DNA of 64,000 nucleotides from assembly GCF_004216715.1 (NCBI RefSeq), contig NZ_SGXG01000001.1, positions 2,051,001 through 2,115,000 on the forward strand. The letters are read 5' to 3'. Position 1 is the first letter of the stretch. Each line of letters begins with the position of its first letter. Below are positions 36,543 through 44,894 of the stretch, piece after piece. A model generated the notes under the pieces. The model worked only from the letters and a program-made list of their open reading frames with translations. It was not told the origin of the DNA and made no database searches. This DNA comes from Cecembia calidifontis (GTDB taxonomy: Bacteria > Bacteroidota > Bacteroidia > Cytophagales > Cyclobacteriaceae). The position numbers were made by a program, and so were the translations under genes.

Positions 36543-37073
36543 ATGGCAAGGAAAGCATACATACTGACCATTTTGAGTGCTGTTCTTTTACTCAGTATTC
36601 TCATCTATAATGGAATTAGGAGGAAGACCTCAATTCTAGAAGCGATCTCAACTATCCCTGAGTTCTATTTTTATGATTCTATAGGAAATATTGTTCCTAA
36701 GAAGGAGTTGACACGTTTTAATCCTCCTATTGTTATTTTTTATTTCAATTCAGGCTGTAGTTTATGTAAAGAGGAATTTTACTTTATTGAAAAGCATCTT
36801 CAGGAATTTAAAGACGCTCAATTGATTTTTATATCCACAGAAGATTTTGAAGATATTAAACCTTTTGCAGCTGAATTTAACCTTTGGGGTAAGCAGAGGA
36901 TACATTTTCTTCAGGATAGGGAATTGTTATTTGGTTCATATTTTAATTTGGAGACAGTTCCTTCTACACTTGTTTACGATCATGATGGTGCATTACTAGG
37001 CGCCTTTAAAGGAATGATAGCGATCAAAAAAATTATCCAATTAGTACATGATGGATCTCGAAAAGAAAGTTAG
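36543..37073 (+). CDS. membrane-anchored thioredoxin-like protein with CxxC
   Basis: A 176-residue redoxin. ATG at 36543, overlapping the stop of the membrane-protein gene, is chosen over a longer frame from 36402 because it opens a clean signal anchor (AYILTILSAVLLLSILIYNG). The periplasmic domain has the thioredoxin-type active site NSGCSLCKEEF (Cys72, Cys75), preceded by PPIVIFYF, and the cis-Pro region ETVPSTLVYDHDG. It would oxidise, reduce or isomerise disulfides, plausibly in the two-cysteine peptide of this cassette. It overlaps the exporter start by 26 bases. Confidence 0.85.
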   Translation: MARKAYILTILSAVLLLSILIYNGIRRKTSILEAISTIPEFYFYDSIGNIVPKKELTRFNPPIVIFYFNSGCSLCKEEFYFIEKHLQEFKDAQLIFISTEDFEDIKPFAAEFNLWGKQRIHFLQDRELLFGSYFNLETVPSTLVYDHDGALLGAFKGMIAIKKIIQLVHDGSRKES

Positions 37074-39225
37074 GCGATCCCATATCCAACAGTTGGGTAA
37101 CACAGATTGTGGAGCAACTTGTTTGGCAACCATTGTCAAGTTTTTTGGTGGTGAAGTTTCTTTGGAACATTTGCGGAGGGTGTGTGGAACTACAAGAGAG
37201 GGTACTACAATATTGGGGCTTTTTCAGGGAGCAAAGAAGATTGGTCTCGATGCTAGTCCTCTCAAGGCAAAAGAAATTAAAAATCTAAAAGATCTGAATA
37301 TGCCTGCCATCTTGCATGTGATAATGGATGGAAACAGAAATCACTACATTACCTATTTTGGATATAAGGATAATCTTTTTCTAATCGCTGATCCAGGAGG
37401 CGAAGTTTTGTGGGTTGAAGAGGATTATTTAACTAGTATTTGGAAAAGTATGGCTTTGCTTTCCTTAACTCCCAATCAGGATTTTGAATTTTTGGAAAAT
37501 CTCACAAAAAAGAAAATTCGCTGGCTATATGAGATAATAAAGGAGGACTTTCCTATACTGGGTATTATGGCGTTTTTAGGTTTGATTATGACGGTTTTGG
37601 GTCTGTCTGTATCTGTCTTCTCCCAGAAATTGATTGATGAAATACTTCCCAATGCAGATTTCCAAAGACTAACTTTGGGACTTATTCTTGTTTTTGTTTT
37701 GCTTTCGGTCCGGTCAATTACAGCGTATATCAGAAGTAAAATCACAGTAAAGCAAAGCACAGCGTTTAATTCAAAAATCGTCTTGGATTTTTATTCAAGG
37801 CTCATGAACCTTCGAAAAGAATTCTTTGATAGCCGGAAAACTGGAGATTTTATCAGTAGACTAAACGACACCCAGAGAATTCAACGGACGATTACTTACC
37901 TTGCAGGAGATCTTTCAGTTGATTTGCTTTTGATATTAGTTACAACCTTCGCCGTTTTTTCCTACTCAAACCAAATGGGCTATCTGCTTTTGTTTTTTCT
38001 ACCGCTTTATTTTGCATTAGTGTATACATATTCCAAAAGGCTTAGCACGAAACAAAAGTCGGTGATGAAGGCTTTTGCCATGACAGAAAGTAATTATATA
38101 GATACCATACAAGGGATTTCAAGCATCAAAAATTTTGGTAAGGAAAAAAATGTTACAGCGTTGAATAGTGAAATCTACCTTAATTATCAAAATCAGGTTT
38201 TTAACTTAGGGATTTTGGGAGCCGGGATGGGTCTGAGTTCTAATTTTTTAGGAGTTGTATTTATGTCAATACTACTTTCTGTAGCATCTTTAATGGTCCT
38301 GAGTGAGGCATTGATGCTAGGTGAAATGGTGGCTTTGATTGCCTTCTTTGGAATGATCATCCCTTCGGTGAATAAGTTGGCAATGTCTAATGTACAGATT
38401 CAAGAAGCTAAAATAGCCATTGAAAGAATGTTTGAGTTTGGCTTTGCTGAAAATGAGAGGGTTAAAATACAATCAGAAAAATTTGATGTTATTGAGTGTT
38501 TACATTTGATAGATATTTATTTTCGATTTACAGGGAGAAAATCACTTTTGAATAACATTAACTTAGAAATAGAAAAAGGGAGATTGACCTGTGTCTTAGG
38601 AGAAAGTGGAGGAGGGAAAAGTACTATGCTGCAACTGATACTCAGATTTTATGATTTGGAATCAGGGAAAATTGTAATCAACGGTAAAACAGATATAAAA
38701 AATGTAAACCTAATTTCGTGGAGATCCTGTGTAGGGTATGTTGAACAAGAAACTAAAATCTTTAATGGTTCCCTTTTACAGAATATTTGTTTTTTTGATC
38801 CTAAAGTGAACGCTGAATCTGTAGTGAATTTTTGCAATGAATATGGTTTGATGAGACTTTTTAATCGTTTACCTGCTGGTTTGGAAACAATAATTGGAGA
38901 AGAAGGAATAAACCTTTCCGGTGGTCAAAAACAGTTGGTTTCATTTGCGAGAACCCTTTTTCATAATCCCAAATGCCTGCTTTTGGATGAATTTACTGGA
39001 GCGATGGATAAAGAAACCGAAAGTTTTATGTTACAAGTATTGGATGACTTAAAGTATAAAATTCCAATTCTCATTGTTACTCATAAAATTTCTCCAGCTT
39101 TAAGGTCTGATTATATTTATATTTTGAAAGATGGAAAAATAATAGAAAAAGGTACCCCAATGGATCTTTTAAAGTCAGAAAATTTGTTATCCAATTCTGT
39201 AAAGGAAATTTCAGGTTTTAGTTGA
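37048..39225 (+). CDS. peptidase-containing ABC exporter (C39 peptidase, PCAT type)
   Basis: A 725-residue half-transporter that cleaves double-glycine leaders and exports the peptide. The N-terminal C39 protease has catalytic Cys21 in QLGNTDCGATC, His99 in NRNHYITYFG and Asp115 in LIADPGG. Six transmembrane helices lie at about 165-430. The ATPase domain has Walker A LGESGGGKSTM (about 517-526), signature NLSGGQKQLVSFAR and Walker B CLLLDEFTGAMD. All catalytic residues are present. It is the last gene of the cassette headed by the GG-leader peptide. Directly after its stop the sequence becomes the duplicated hutI fragment, so the cassette ends here. Confidence 0.95.
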   Translation: MMDLEKKVRRSHIQQLGNTDCGATCLATIVKFFGGEVSLEHLRRVCGTTREGTTILGLFQGAKKIGLDASPLKAKEIKNLKDLNMPAILHVIMDGNRNHYITYFGYKDNLFLIADPGGEVLWVEEDYLTSIWKSMALLSLTPNQDFEFLENLTKKKIRWLYEIIKEDFPILGIMAFLGLIMTVLGLSVSVFSQKLIDEILPNADFQRLTLGLILVFVLLSVRSITAYIRSKITVKQSTAFNSKIVLDFYSRLMNLRKEFFDSRKTGDFISRLNDTQRIQRTITYLAGDLSVDLLLILVTTFAVFSYSNQMGYLLLFFLPLYFALVYTYSKRLSTKQKSVMKAFAMTESNYIDTIQGISSIKNFGKEKNVTALNSEIYLNYQNQVFNLGILGAGMGLSSNFLGVVFMSILLSVASLMVLSEALMLGEMVALIAFFGMIIPSVNKLAMSNVQIQEAKIAIERMFEFGFAENERVKIQSEKFDVIECLHLIDIYFRFTGRKSLLNNINLEIEKGRLTCVLGESGGGKSTMLQLILRFYDLESGKIVINGKTDIKNVNLISWRSCVGYVEQETKIFNGSLLQNICFFDPKVNAESVVNFCNEYGLMRLFNRLPAGLETIIGEEGINLSGGQKQLVSFARTLFHNPKCLLLDEFTGAMDKETESFMLQVLDDLKYKIPILIVTHKISPALRSDYIYILKDGKIIEKGTPMDLLKSENLLSNSVKEISGFS

Positions 39226-39319
39226 GATGAATGACATAGTCTTGGGCACGTGAACCTGCAAAACAGATATGCGTATGGCAATCGATCAGGCCTGGCAATG
39301 CTACAAAGTCTCCTTTTAA

Positions 39320-41397
39320 CCCAGATTGCAGCTTTTAGGGGTTAAAAAAGAAAATTTCGGGAAATTTTCTTTTTTTTAGCTCCGATTATCCGTACCCCCC
39401 TACGTGATTTTTTTTCTACGGGCTGTATAAGGCCATTTTTCGGTTTGTAGTACACAAGGGGTATTGCATCTTGGGGTTCAATACCAGTACTTTACACCAT
39501 GTATTTCAAGTTCTCTTTACGTAAACATCCCGATACGGGAATACTCAGCGGATACTACCGGCTGGTGGAAAGTTACCGTAATGCGGACAACAGGGTGTGT
39601 CATCGCACTATCCTGAATATAGGTTTCATGGAGGATGCTGCACCCGAGCAGCTCAACAAAATACAGAAACACCTTACCGAGAAGTATGAGCAGAAGGCTT
39701 CTCTTTTTGACCTGGAGGAAGATCCAATCGTCAGACGCTATGTTGAAGACTTCTGGAATCGGATCGTATCTTCCAAGAAGCTGGATATCAAGTCGGAACA
39801 GCAGCTGTCACGGATGGTGGATATGGATACCATCCAGCACAGTAATGCCAGGGAAATAGGAGCTGAGAATATTGCTTTCCGGACATGGGAGAAGCTACAG
39901 CTTACACCTTTATTACTTTCGGCGGGATTCAGCGCCGAAGATGCCAGTCTTGCAGCCACACAGGTTGTATCCCGTGCGGTATACCCCGCTTCCGAACTCA
40001 AAACTGTCCGTTGGATAAAGGAAAACTCGGCAGTCTGTGAGCTTACGGGCTATGATATGGATAAAATAACCAAGGACAAGCTGTACAAAAGTGCGCTTGA
40101 GCTGTACAAAGTCAAAGATTCACTCGAAAAGCACCTTTCCAAACGTACCAATGAACTCTTTGATCTGCAGGATAAGATCATCCTTTATGACCTGACCAAC
40201 ACCTACTTTGAGGGAGAAAAGCCGAACAGTAAGCTGGCACAATACGGAAGGAGCAAGGAAAAAAGAAAAGATGCGAAACTTGTTGTGCTGGCACTGGTAG
40301 TGAATGTGGAAGGGTTTATCAAGTACTCCTCAATCCTGGAAGGAAACATAGCAGACTGCAACACACTTGCCGCAATGATTGAAAAGCTTTCCGTCCACAC
40401 CTGTACAGGACCTGCGGTAGTGGTACTCGATGCGGGCATAGCCACCGAAGAAAACCTGCATCTTATCCGGAACAAAGGATACAGCTACCTCTGTGTAAGC
40501 AGGACAAAACTCAAGGATTATAGCTATGTGCCCGACAGGCTTACAACTCTGCTGGAAACAAAATCAAAGCAGAACATCAGACTCAGAGCCGTGTCCACAG
40601 AAAAAAACACAGACTATTATTTAGAAGTCAAAAGCCCTTCCAAAGAGAAGAAAGAGGAAGGTATGAAGCTACAGTTCGAAGAAAGGTTTGAACAGGAGCT
40701 GCAAAAAATACACCATGCCCTCAACAGCAAGGGAGGAGTCAAAAAAACCGATAAAGTCCACCAGCGCATCGGGAGGGCCAAAGAAAAGTATCCATCAGTC
40801 CAGTATTATTATGAGATCACTGTTGAAAGTGACCCTAAAACAGAACAGGCAACAGCAATGTCATGGAAGAAAAACCCGGAACGGGAGCAGGCAAAAACCG
40901 ATAATCTGGGCGTCTATTTTTTACGGACAAACCTGAACGTGCAGGAGGAGTACATCATCTGGAATATCTATAACACTATCAGGGAAATAGAAAATGCCTT
41001 CCGTACCCTCAAAACCGACCTGGACCTCAGACCGATTTACCATAAAAATGATGATGCCGCCATGGCACATCTACATCTGGGAATCCTTGCATATTGGATA
41101 GTCAATACAGTAAGGTACCAGCTCAAACAGAATGGAATAAAAAGCTGCTGGCGTGAAATAGTAAGAGTAGGCAACACACAAAAGGTCATCACTACTTCAG
41201 GGAAAAACACCTATGACAAAATCATTACCACACGCAAGTGTACAGTTCCAAACAAAAACCTAAAAGAAATCTACGACATCCTTAAGGCCAAATATCAACC
41301 GTTTAAAAAAAGAAAATCCGTAGTACACAAACTTGAACTCAAAAAAACAGAAATACCCAAATTACAGCTACTTACAGGCGGATAGCTGCAATCTGGG
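39320..41397 (+). mobile_element. IS1634-family element
   Basis: 13-bp perfect inverted ends CCCAGATTGCAGC (39320-39332) and 41385-41397, with TTAA on both sides (39316-39319, 41398-41401). The 2078-bp element sits in the hutI fragment. The transposase stop codon ends on the first base of the right inverted repeat. Confidence 0.94.
39499..41385 (+). CDS. IS1634-family transposase
   Basis: A 628-residue DDE transposase. The N-terminus (LRKHPDTGILSGYYRLVESY) is typical of Bacteroidota IS1634 proteins. Catalytic acids can be placed in IILYDLTNTYFEG and AVVVLDAGIATEENL, with the late glutamate in IIWNIYNTIREIENAFRTLK. Intact. Confidence 0.93.
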   Translation: MYFKFSLRKHPDTGILSGYYRLVESYRNADNRVCHRTILNIGFMEDAAPEQLNKIQKHLTEKYEQKASLFDLEEDPIVRRYVEDFWNRIVSSKKLDIKSEQQLSRMVDMDTIQHSNAREIGAENIAFRTWEKLQLTPLLLSAGFSAEDASLAATQVVSRAVYPASELKTVRWIKENSAVCELTGYDMDKITKDKLYKSALELYKVKDSLEKHLSKRTNELFDLQDKIILYDLTNTYFEGEKPNSKLAQYGRSKEKRKDAKLVVLALVVNVEGFIKYSSILEGNIADCNTLAAMIEKLSVHTCTGPAVVVLDAGIATEENLHLIRNKGYSYLCVSRTKLKDYSYVPDRLTTLLETKSKQNIRLRAVSTEKNTDYYLEVKSPSKEKKEEGMKLQFEERFEQELQKIHHALNSKGGVKKTDKVHQRIGRAKEKYPSVQYYYEITVESDPKTEQATAMSWKKNPEREQAKTDNLGVYFLRTNLNVQEEYIIWNIYNTIREIENAFRTLKTDLDLRPIYHKNDDAAMAHLHLGILAYWIVNTVRYQLKQNGIKSCWREIVRVGNTQKVITTSGKNTYDKIITTRKCTVPNKNLKEIYDILKAKYQPFKKRKSVVHKLELKKTEIPKLQLLTGG

Positions 41398-41756
41398 TTA
41401 AACTGACCATTTCTGCCCCTATAGACTGTGCCTCGGGATATAGGTCCCAGTAATTGCCAATCTGATGGATGCGGTCGTTTTTGATCAGGATGCCTGCTTC
41501 GGAAATCACTTCTAACTGCTCGTCTTTCAAGGCTCCTTTGAGAGGGAGGTTTGACATGGTGACGGCTTGGCGTATAGGGCCAATAAAAGTATGTTTGATG
41601 GTTTGCATATTCATATTTTATGTTGCCACGAAGGCACAAAGACACAAAGGTTTGGTTTTTGGCTCGCAAAGGTATTATGTTTGAAAAATAGGCATAAGCT
41701 AGATTTCATATATTAAAGGAAGAATTTCAACCTTAACCTTTAAAATAAGAACGCTT

Positions 41757-42842
41757 ATGCCATCTACTAAAGTTAGTAAAGATTCATTTAAGGGACAATC
41801 TATCTACATTGGTATTGATTGTCACCACAAAAGTTGGAAGGTAACATTACTCACCGACAAGTTTGAACTTAAGACGATGTCAAGGGATCCGGATCCTGCA
41901 TCTCTGGTAACATATCTGGAAAATCATTATCCCGGAGCTGAATATAAGGCTGTCTATGAATCAGGATTCAATGGCTTTACTGTATGTAGAAAGTTAAGAA
42001 ACCTTGGTGTTGACTGTCAAGTAGTCCATGCAATGGATGTGCCTTCCAGTCATAAGGACAGGCAGCAAAAATCTGATAAATCTGATAGCAGAAAGCTGGC
42101 CCAACTTCTCCGTTCCCATGGGTTTGAAGGAATAGACGTTCCGCCAATTCACATTGAAGTGGACAGAAAGCTTCTAAGACAGCATTTTTCCGTAACAAGA
42201 ATGTTGACATCTGAAAAAAACAGAGTTAAAGCGACTCTTTTTCAGTTTGGTATTGAGATTCCTGAACGGTTTAGTAGCAGTCAGTCTCGTAGCTGGTCAA
42301 AAGTATTCATTGAATGGCTAAGATCAATACCTGAAATAGAGCCGAAACTGCAAAGTAGTATCAATAACCATATTGAAACAGGTTTATTGCTCAGGAAGCA
42401 GTTGTTAGAGATAACTAAACAGCTGAGAAGCCTTTCACAAACAGAGGAATATAAAGATGACTTCAGTCTTTTGACATCAGTACCTGGCATTGGTCCACTG
42501 GGAGCTATGAAAATCCTTCTTCAGGTATATAATATGAAAAGGTTTCAGACTATGGACAAACTATGTTGCTATGTAGGGCTAATTCCCAAAATGTATGGGT
42601 CAGGAGAAAAAATGATTACTGGTAAGTTGTCAAAAAGAGGAAGAAAAGATATTAAGATCATGCTTATTGAAGCTTCGTGGGTGGCGGTCAGGAAAGATCC
42701 GGCACTTACCGCAAGATTCAATAAACTGACAGAGCGGATGAACAAAAACAAGGCAATAATCAGGATAGCTAAAAACTTATTGAATAGAATCAGACACATC
42801 CTTACCCATAAAATCGAATATGAAATTGGGGTGGTAAGCTAG
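41757..42842 (+). CDS. IS110-family transposase (DEDD)
   Basis: A 361-residue recombinase. The N-terminal RuvC-like DEDD domain has IYIGIDCHHKSWKVTL (first Asp), AVYESGFNGF (Glu) and KSDKSDSRKLAQLLRS (Asp pair). The C-terminal Transposase_20 domain has the helix-hairpin-helix SVPGIGPLGAMKIL and the serine-containing KMYGSGEKMITGKLSKRG. IS110 enzymes are guided by a bridge RNA. Intact. Confidence 0.94.
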   Translation: MPSTKVSKDSFKGQSIYIGIDCHHKSWKVTLLTDKFELKTMSRDPDPASLVTYLENHYPGAEYKAVYESGFNGFTVCRKLRNLGVDCQVVHAMDVPSSHKDRQQKSDKSDSRKLAQLLRSHGFEGIDVPPIHIEVDRKLLRQHFSVTRMLTSEKNRVKATLFQFGIEIPERFSSSQSRSWSKVFIEWLRSIPEIEPKLQSSINNHIETGLLLRKQLLEITKQLRSLSQTEEYKDDFSLLTSVPGIGPLGAMKILLQVYNMKRFQTMDKLCCYVGLIPKMYGSGEKMITGKLSKRGRKDIKIMLIEASWVAVRKDPALTARFNKLTERMNKNKAIIRIAKNLLNRIRHILTHKIEYEIGVVS

Positions 42843-42869
42843 AATCTGAAATAAAGTCCTAAAGGAACT

Positions 42870-43050
42870 AAAACCTTGAAAATTTGGAGGGGGACAAAAC
42901 GTTAGCTTGCGACTGCAGCACCTGAATAGGAAGACTGTTCCGCGAAGATTGCGTCCCCATCCTCTTTAAAATGAAAGATACATTGCGGCAAGCTATAAGT
43001 TTGACCGTTGATAGGAGATTGATTAAAGAGGTTACTGAATTGAATTAGGC
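42870..43050 (+). ncRNA. candidate IS110 bridge RNA region
   Basis: The non-coding DNA 3-prime of the transposase is GC-richer than its surroundings and can fold: GGGGGAC (about 42888) pairs with GTCCCC (about 42953), enclosing GCTTGC/GCAGC-like pairs and a GGAA...TTCC hairpin. In IS1111-type members of the family the guide RNA lies at this end. The 5-prime non-coding part is under 85 bases, which favours this side. The identification is by position and fold only. Confidence 0.4.
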
Positions 43051-43119
43051 ATTATTAAAGTTGACGATAAACTAAACTGATTCTTTTCCCTTTTAAACAC
43101 AAAGATAGTTTTGACCGCC

Positions 43120-43215
43120 CTGTAGTAAAGGCTAAAATGAACTTCGCTTCGCTACGGCCTTGACAACAGGACTATCAAAACTGGGATTGCATTTAAGAGG
43201 AAAAAGTACCAGAAT
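43120..43215 (+). other. possible IS3-element end relic
   Basis: CGCTTCGCTACGGCCTTGACA and GCATTTAAGAGGA match the downstream part of the IS3 element at 881-936 in the same order. No coding frame survives. It may be all that remains of an older insertion. Confidence 0.4.
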
Positions 43216-43266
43216 GGAATAGTTATGTGAAATTTTAGCTCATTAGCTTGCTTTTCAACATAGGAG

Positions 43267-43478
43267 TCGCAAAGGTTGGCGCAAGGCAGGGTATGTGATT
43301 TGCTCATCTAGCATTTTATTGTTTAAATCTTATTATTGAGTTATATTTCCTTTGTGTCTTAGCGTCTTTGTGGCTTTTTTACAAAAGTATCCAAATCCCT
43401 TCATAATCTTCCATACCAATTTATTCAATAAGTAATAACCTGGAGTAATTTTTAGAAATCAGTGATAGCATGTAAATG
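43267..43478. repeat. right part of direct repeat DR2
   Basis: Matches 27556-27768 with few differences, from TCGCAAAGGTTGGCGCAAGG through AATAACCTGGAGTAATTTT. It carries no gene and ends 47 bases before the vapB-like start. Confidence 0.85.
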
Positions 43479-43525
43479 GTTATGTGTGTAGAATTTTATA
43501 TTTTTTGTGTTTCAATGATATTGCG

Positions 43526-43717
43526 ATGAGAACCACTATTGATATTGATCAGAAGCTAATTGATGAGATTCTTGAAAAGACGAATATCAAAACAAAAAAG
43601 GAGGCGGTTGATTTGGCGCTTAGAGAGTTTCTAAGATTGCTTAAAATGAAAGAGCTTTCTAAAATGGCGGGTAAGATTGATTGGACTGGTGATTTAGGAG
43701 CCATGAGAACTGATTGA
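43526..43717 (+). CDS. vapB: VapB-family antitoxin
   Basis: A 63-residue protein starting MRTTIDIDQKLIDEILEKT, with KTKKEAVDLALREFLRLLK as the second half of the dimeric DNA-binding fold and a short C-terminal tail ending DWTGDLGAMRTD. ATG at 43526 is preferred over the frame start at 43484. One base separates its stop from the toxin start. It should neutralise the toxin and repress the operon. Confidence 0.9.
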   Translation: MRTTIDIDQKLIDEILEKTNIKTKKEAVDLALREFLRLLKMKELSKMAGKIDWTGDLGAMRTD

Positions 43718-43718
43718 A

Positions 43719-44123
43719 ATGGTTGGGGTGTTGATAGATACGAGTGTGTGGATTTCTTTTTTTGATGGGAAGGACCCCAAACTTACTTTTACCGTGCAGG
43801 AATTGTTGAATAAAGATCAAGTTTTGATCTGTCCACCCATTTACCAAGAGATTTTGCAAGGGATGAAGTATCCTACCGATTTTTTATGGATGAAAGACAA
43901 ATTGAGTGCATTGAAGCAGATCCATGCTGATCCATTTGAAGCGGCCGAAGGTGCTGGGCAGGTATATTCTGTCTTGAGAACCAAGGGATATACCATTCGT
44001 AAAAGCTATGATTGTTTGATTGCATGGTATGCTAGTTCTCGAAAGGTCCCTCTATTTCATTTGGACAGAGACTTTCTTCCGATTTCTGAATATTTTGATT
44101 TGGAATTTTACACTAGCCGATAA
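43719..44123 (+). CDS. vapC: VapC-family PIN-domain ribonuclease toxin
   Basis: A 134-residue PIN-domain toxin. Catalytic acids are Asp7 in VLIDTSVWISFF, Glu in CPPIYQEILQG, Asp in SYDCLIAWYA and Asp in FHLDRDFLPI. VapC toxins cut tRNA or rRNA when unbound. The pair may stabilise the surrounding accessory DNA. Confidence 0.92.
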   Translation: MVGVLIDTSVWISFFDGKDPKLTFTVQELLNKDQVLICPPIYQEILQGMKYPTDFLWMKDKLSALKQIHADPFEAAEGAGQVYSVLRTKGYTIRKSYDCLIAWYASSRKVPLFHLDRDFLPISEYFDLEFYTSR

Positions 44124-44227
44124 TTGGGATGGATTTTGAGATTGGTCTTTTTTTTATATATATGATTAAGTTCTAGTCCAGCCTGCTTAGGATGAACTTA
44201 TTTTTCAATAAAATTCTGGTTTAACTG

Positions 44228-44371
44228 AATTGCACTCTAATTTTTTTCAAAAACTATAAAAAAAGTTTATTCTTTTGGAAAATCAATGTATAATTACTAA
44301 TTATTTGGTTTTTCGGGGGGGGGGTAAACTAATTTTTAAAAGATTATTCTGAAATTGACTATTGGAATAGT
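44228..44371 (+). promoter_or_regulatory. conserved poly-G leader 2
   Basis: Same sequence order as leader 1, with ten G at 44315-44324 between TTATTTGGTTTTTC and TAAACTAATTTTTAAAAGA. The peptide gene starts 187 bases after the run. The remaining gap to 44511 shows no other gene. Confidence 0.72.
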
Positions 44372-44511
44372 TTAGACTAATGTAAGTTATTGATTATTAA
44401 TGTTTAACGAATTTGTGATTTCAATTTTTTTTAATAAAATTAAAGGAATTTAGTTATGGCCATACCTGATTCAATACCTAATTAAATGTTAATCTATAAA
44501 TTCTAAATGTT

Positions 44512-44712
44512 ATGAAAAAACTTCTTTTTAGCCTTGCAACGGCAGGATTGTTAGGTGCAGGGATTATGGCTTTCTCGCCAAAAGAATCAAATGATGCTGT
44601 GTTACTTGGAAAATGTACAGGACCGAAGCATATCAGTACATTTCAATGTCTTTCATCAAATACAAATCCTTGTTCTGACACTACTGGGTGCAATAGCCAA
44701 CAAGTTGAATGA
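44512..44712 (+). CDS. small secreted Cys-rich peptide (66 residues)
   Basis: A Sec signal (MKKLLFSLATAGLLGAGIMA) is followed by a mature part with four cysteines in GKCTGPKH, STFQCLSS, NTNPCSDT and TGCNSQ. Four cysteines allow two disulfides. The pattern of a tiny exported peptide beside a six-bladed beta-propeller lipoprotein recalls NVEALA-type peptide loci of Bacteroidota, though the NVEALA motif itself is absent. The gene lies directly under leader 2. Function unknown. Confidence 0.75.
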   Translation: MKKLLFSLATAGLLGAGIMAFSPKESNDAVLLGKCTGPKHISTFQCLSSNTNPCSDTTGCNSQQVE

Positions 44713-44894
44713 AATTTAAAATGCTGATTGCTAAGTATTAGTAGGGATCTGTTTGAATGGCCCCTACTAATTAGTTCTAAATTCTTGTCGATTATTTTAT
44801 GGTTATGATAAAATTTAACAAAATATTTAAAATCTATATATATCATTGAAATGGCAAATCCCATTTCTTTCAAATCATAAAATTTATAGTCATT

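Larger units (their letters stand above)
33169..36543 (+). pseudogene. polytopic membrane protein gene interrupted at codon 6 by IS256
   Basis: ATG at 33169 begins MKLFFI. Removing 33187-35935 with one TTTTTATT duplication joins this to 35944 and continues LITLGLSLSFYINQYLLTDH in the same frame, giving 205 residues. The protein has an N-terminal signal-anchor helix and about four more helices (around WVTYLLTPVITFF, VLKACVIAEFVCLLPVF, GYWFALAGSLAFG and SYFVCWILFVVF). The stop overlaps the next ATG by one base (TGATG), so they were coupled. No family is recognised; the context suggests a role in peptide export or maturation. A weak TTG at 35953 could still start a shortened product. Confidence 0.75.
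39231..41614 (-). pseudogene. hutI: imidazolonepropionase fragment, interrupted by an IS1634 element
   Basis: The minus strand from 41614 encodes MNMQTIKHTFIGPIRQAV and closely follows hutI up to 41402. After the IS it resumes at 39319 and ends near 39231, around codon 101. The remaining three quarters of hutI are missing. Residue differences such as AGL to SNL show that it has diverged from the intact copy. It is half of direct repeat DR2. Confidence 0.9.
41673..43266 (+). mobile_element. IS110-family element and adjoining IS remnant inside DR2
   Basis: The CACAAAGG repeat unit of DR2 breaks off at about 41672 and resumes at about 43267, so everything between is inserted DNA. It contains an IS110-family transposase gene with a short 5-prime and a long 3-prime non-coding part, followed by a segment resembling the end of the IS3 element at 877-940. 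IS110 elements lack simple inverted ends, so its exact limits within this interval are uncertain. Confidence 0.75.

Noticed and set aside
35953..36543. Membrane protein starting at TTG 35953 as a complete gene
   Set aside because: The frame is open further upstream to the IS256 end, and removal of the IS gives an ATG start with a proper signal-anchor helix.
29452..39225. Lanthipeptide or other heavily modified peptide cluster
   Set aside because: No LanB, LanC, LanM, radical SAM or YcaO gene is present; only a redoxin and a C39 exporter are seen.
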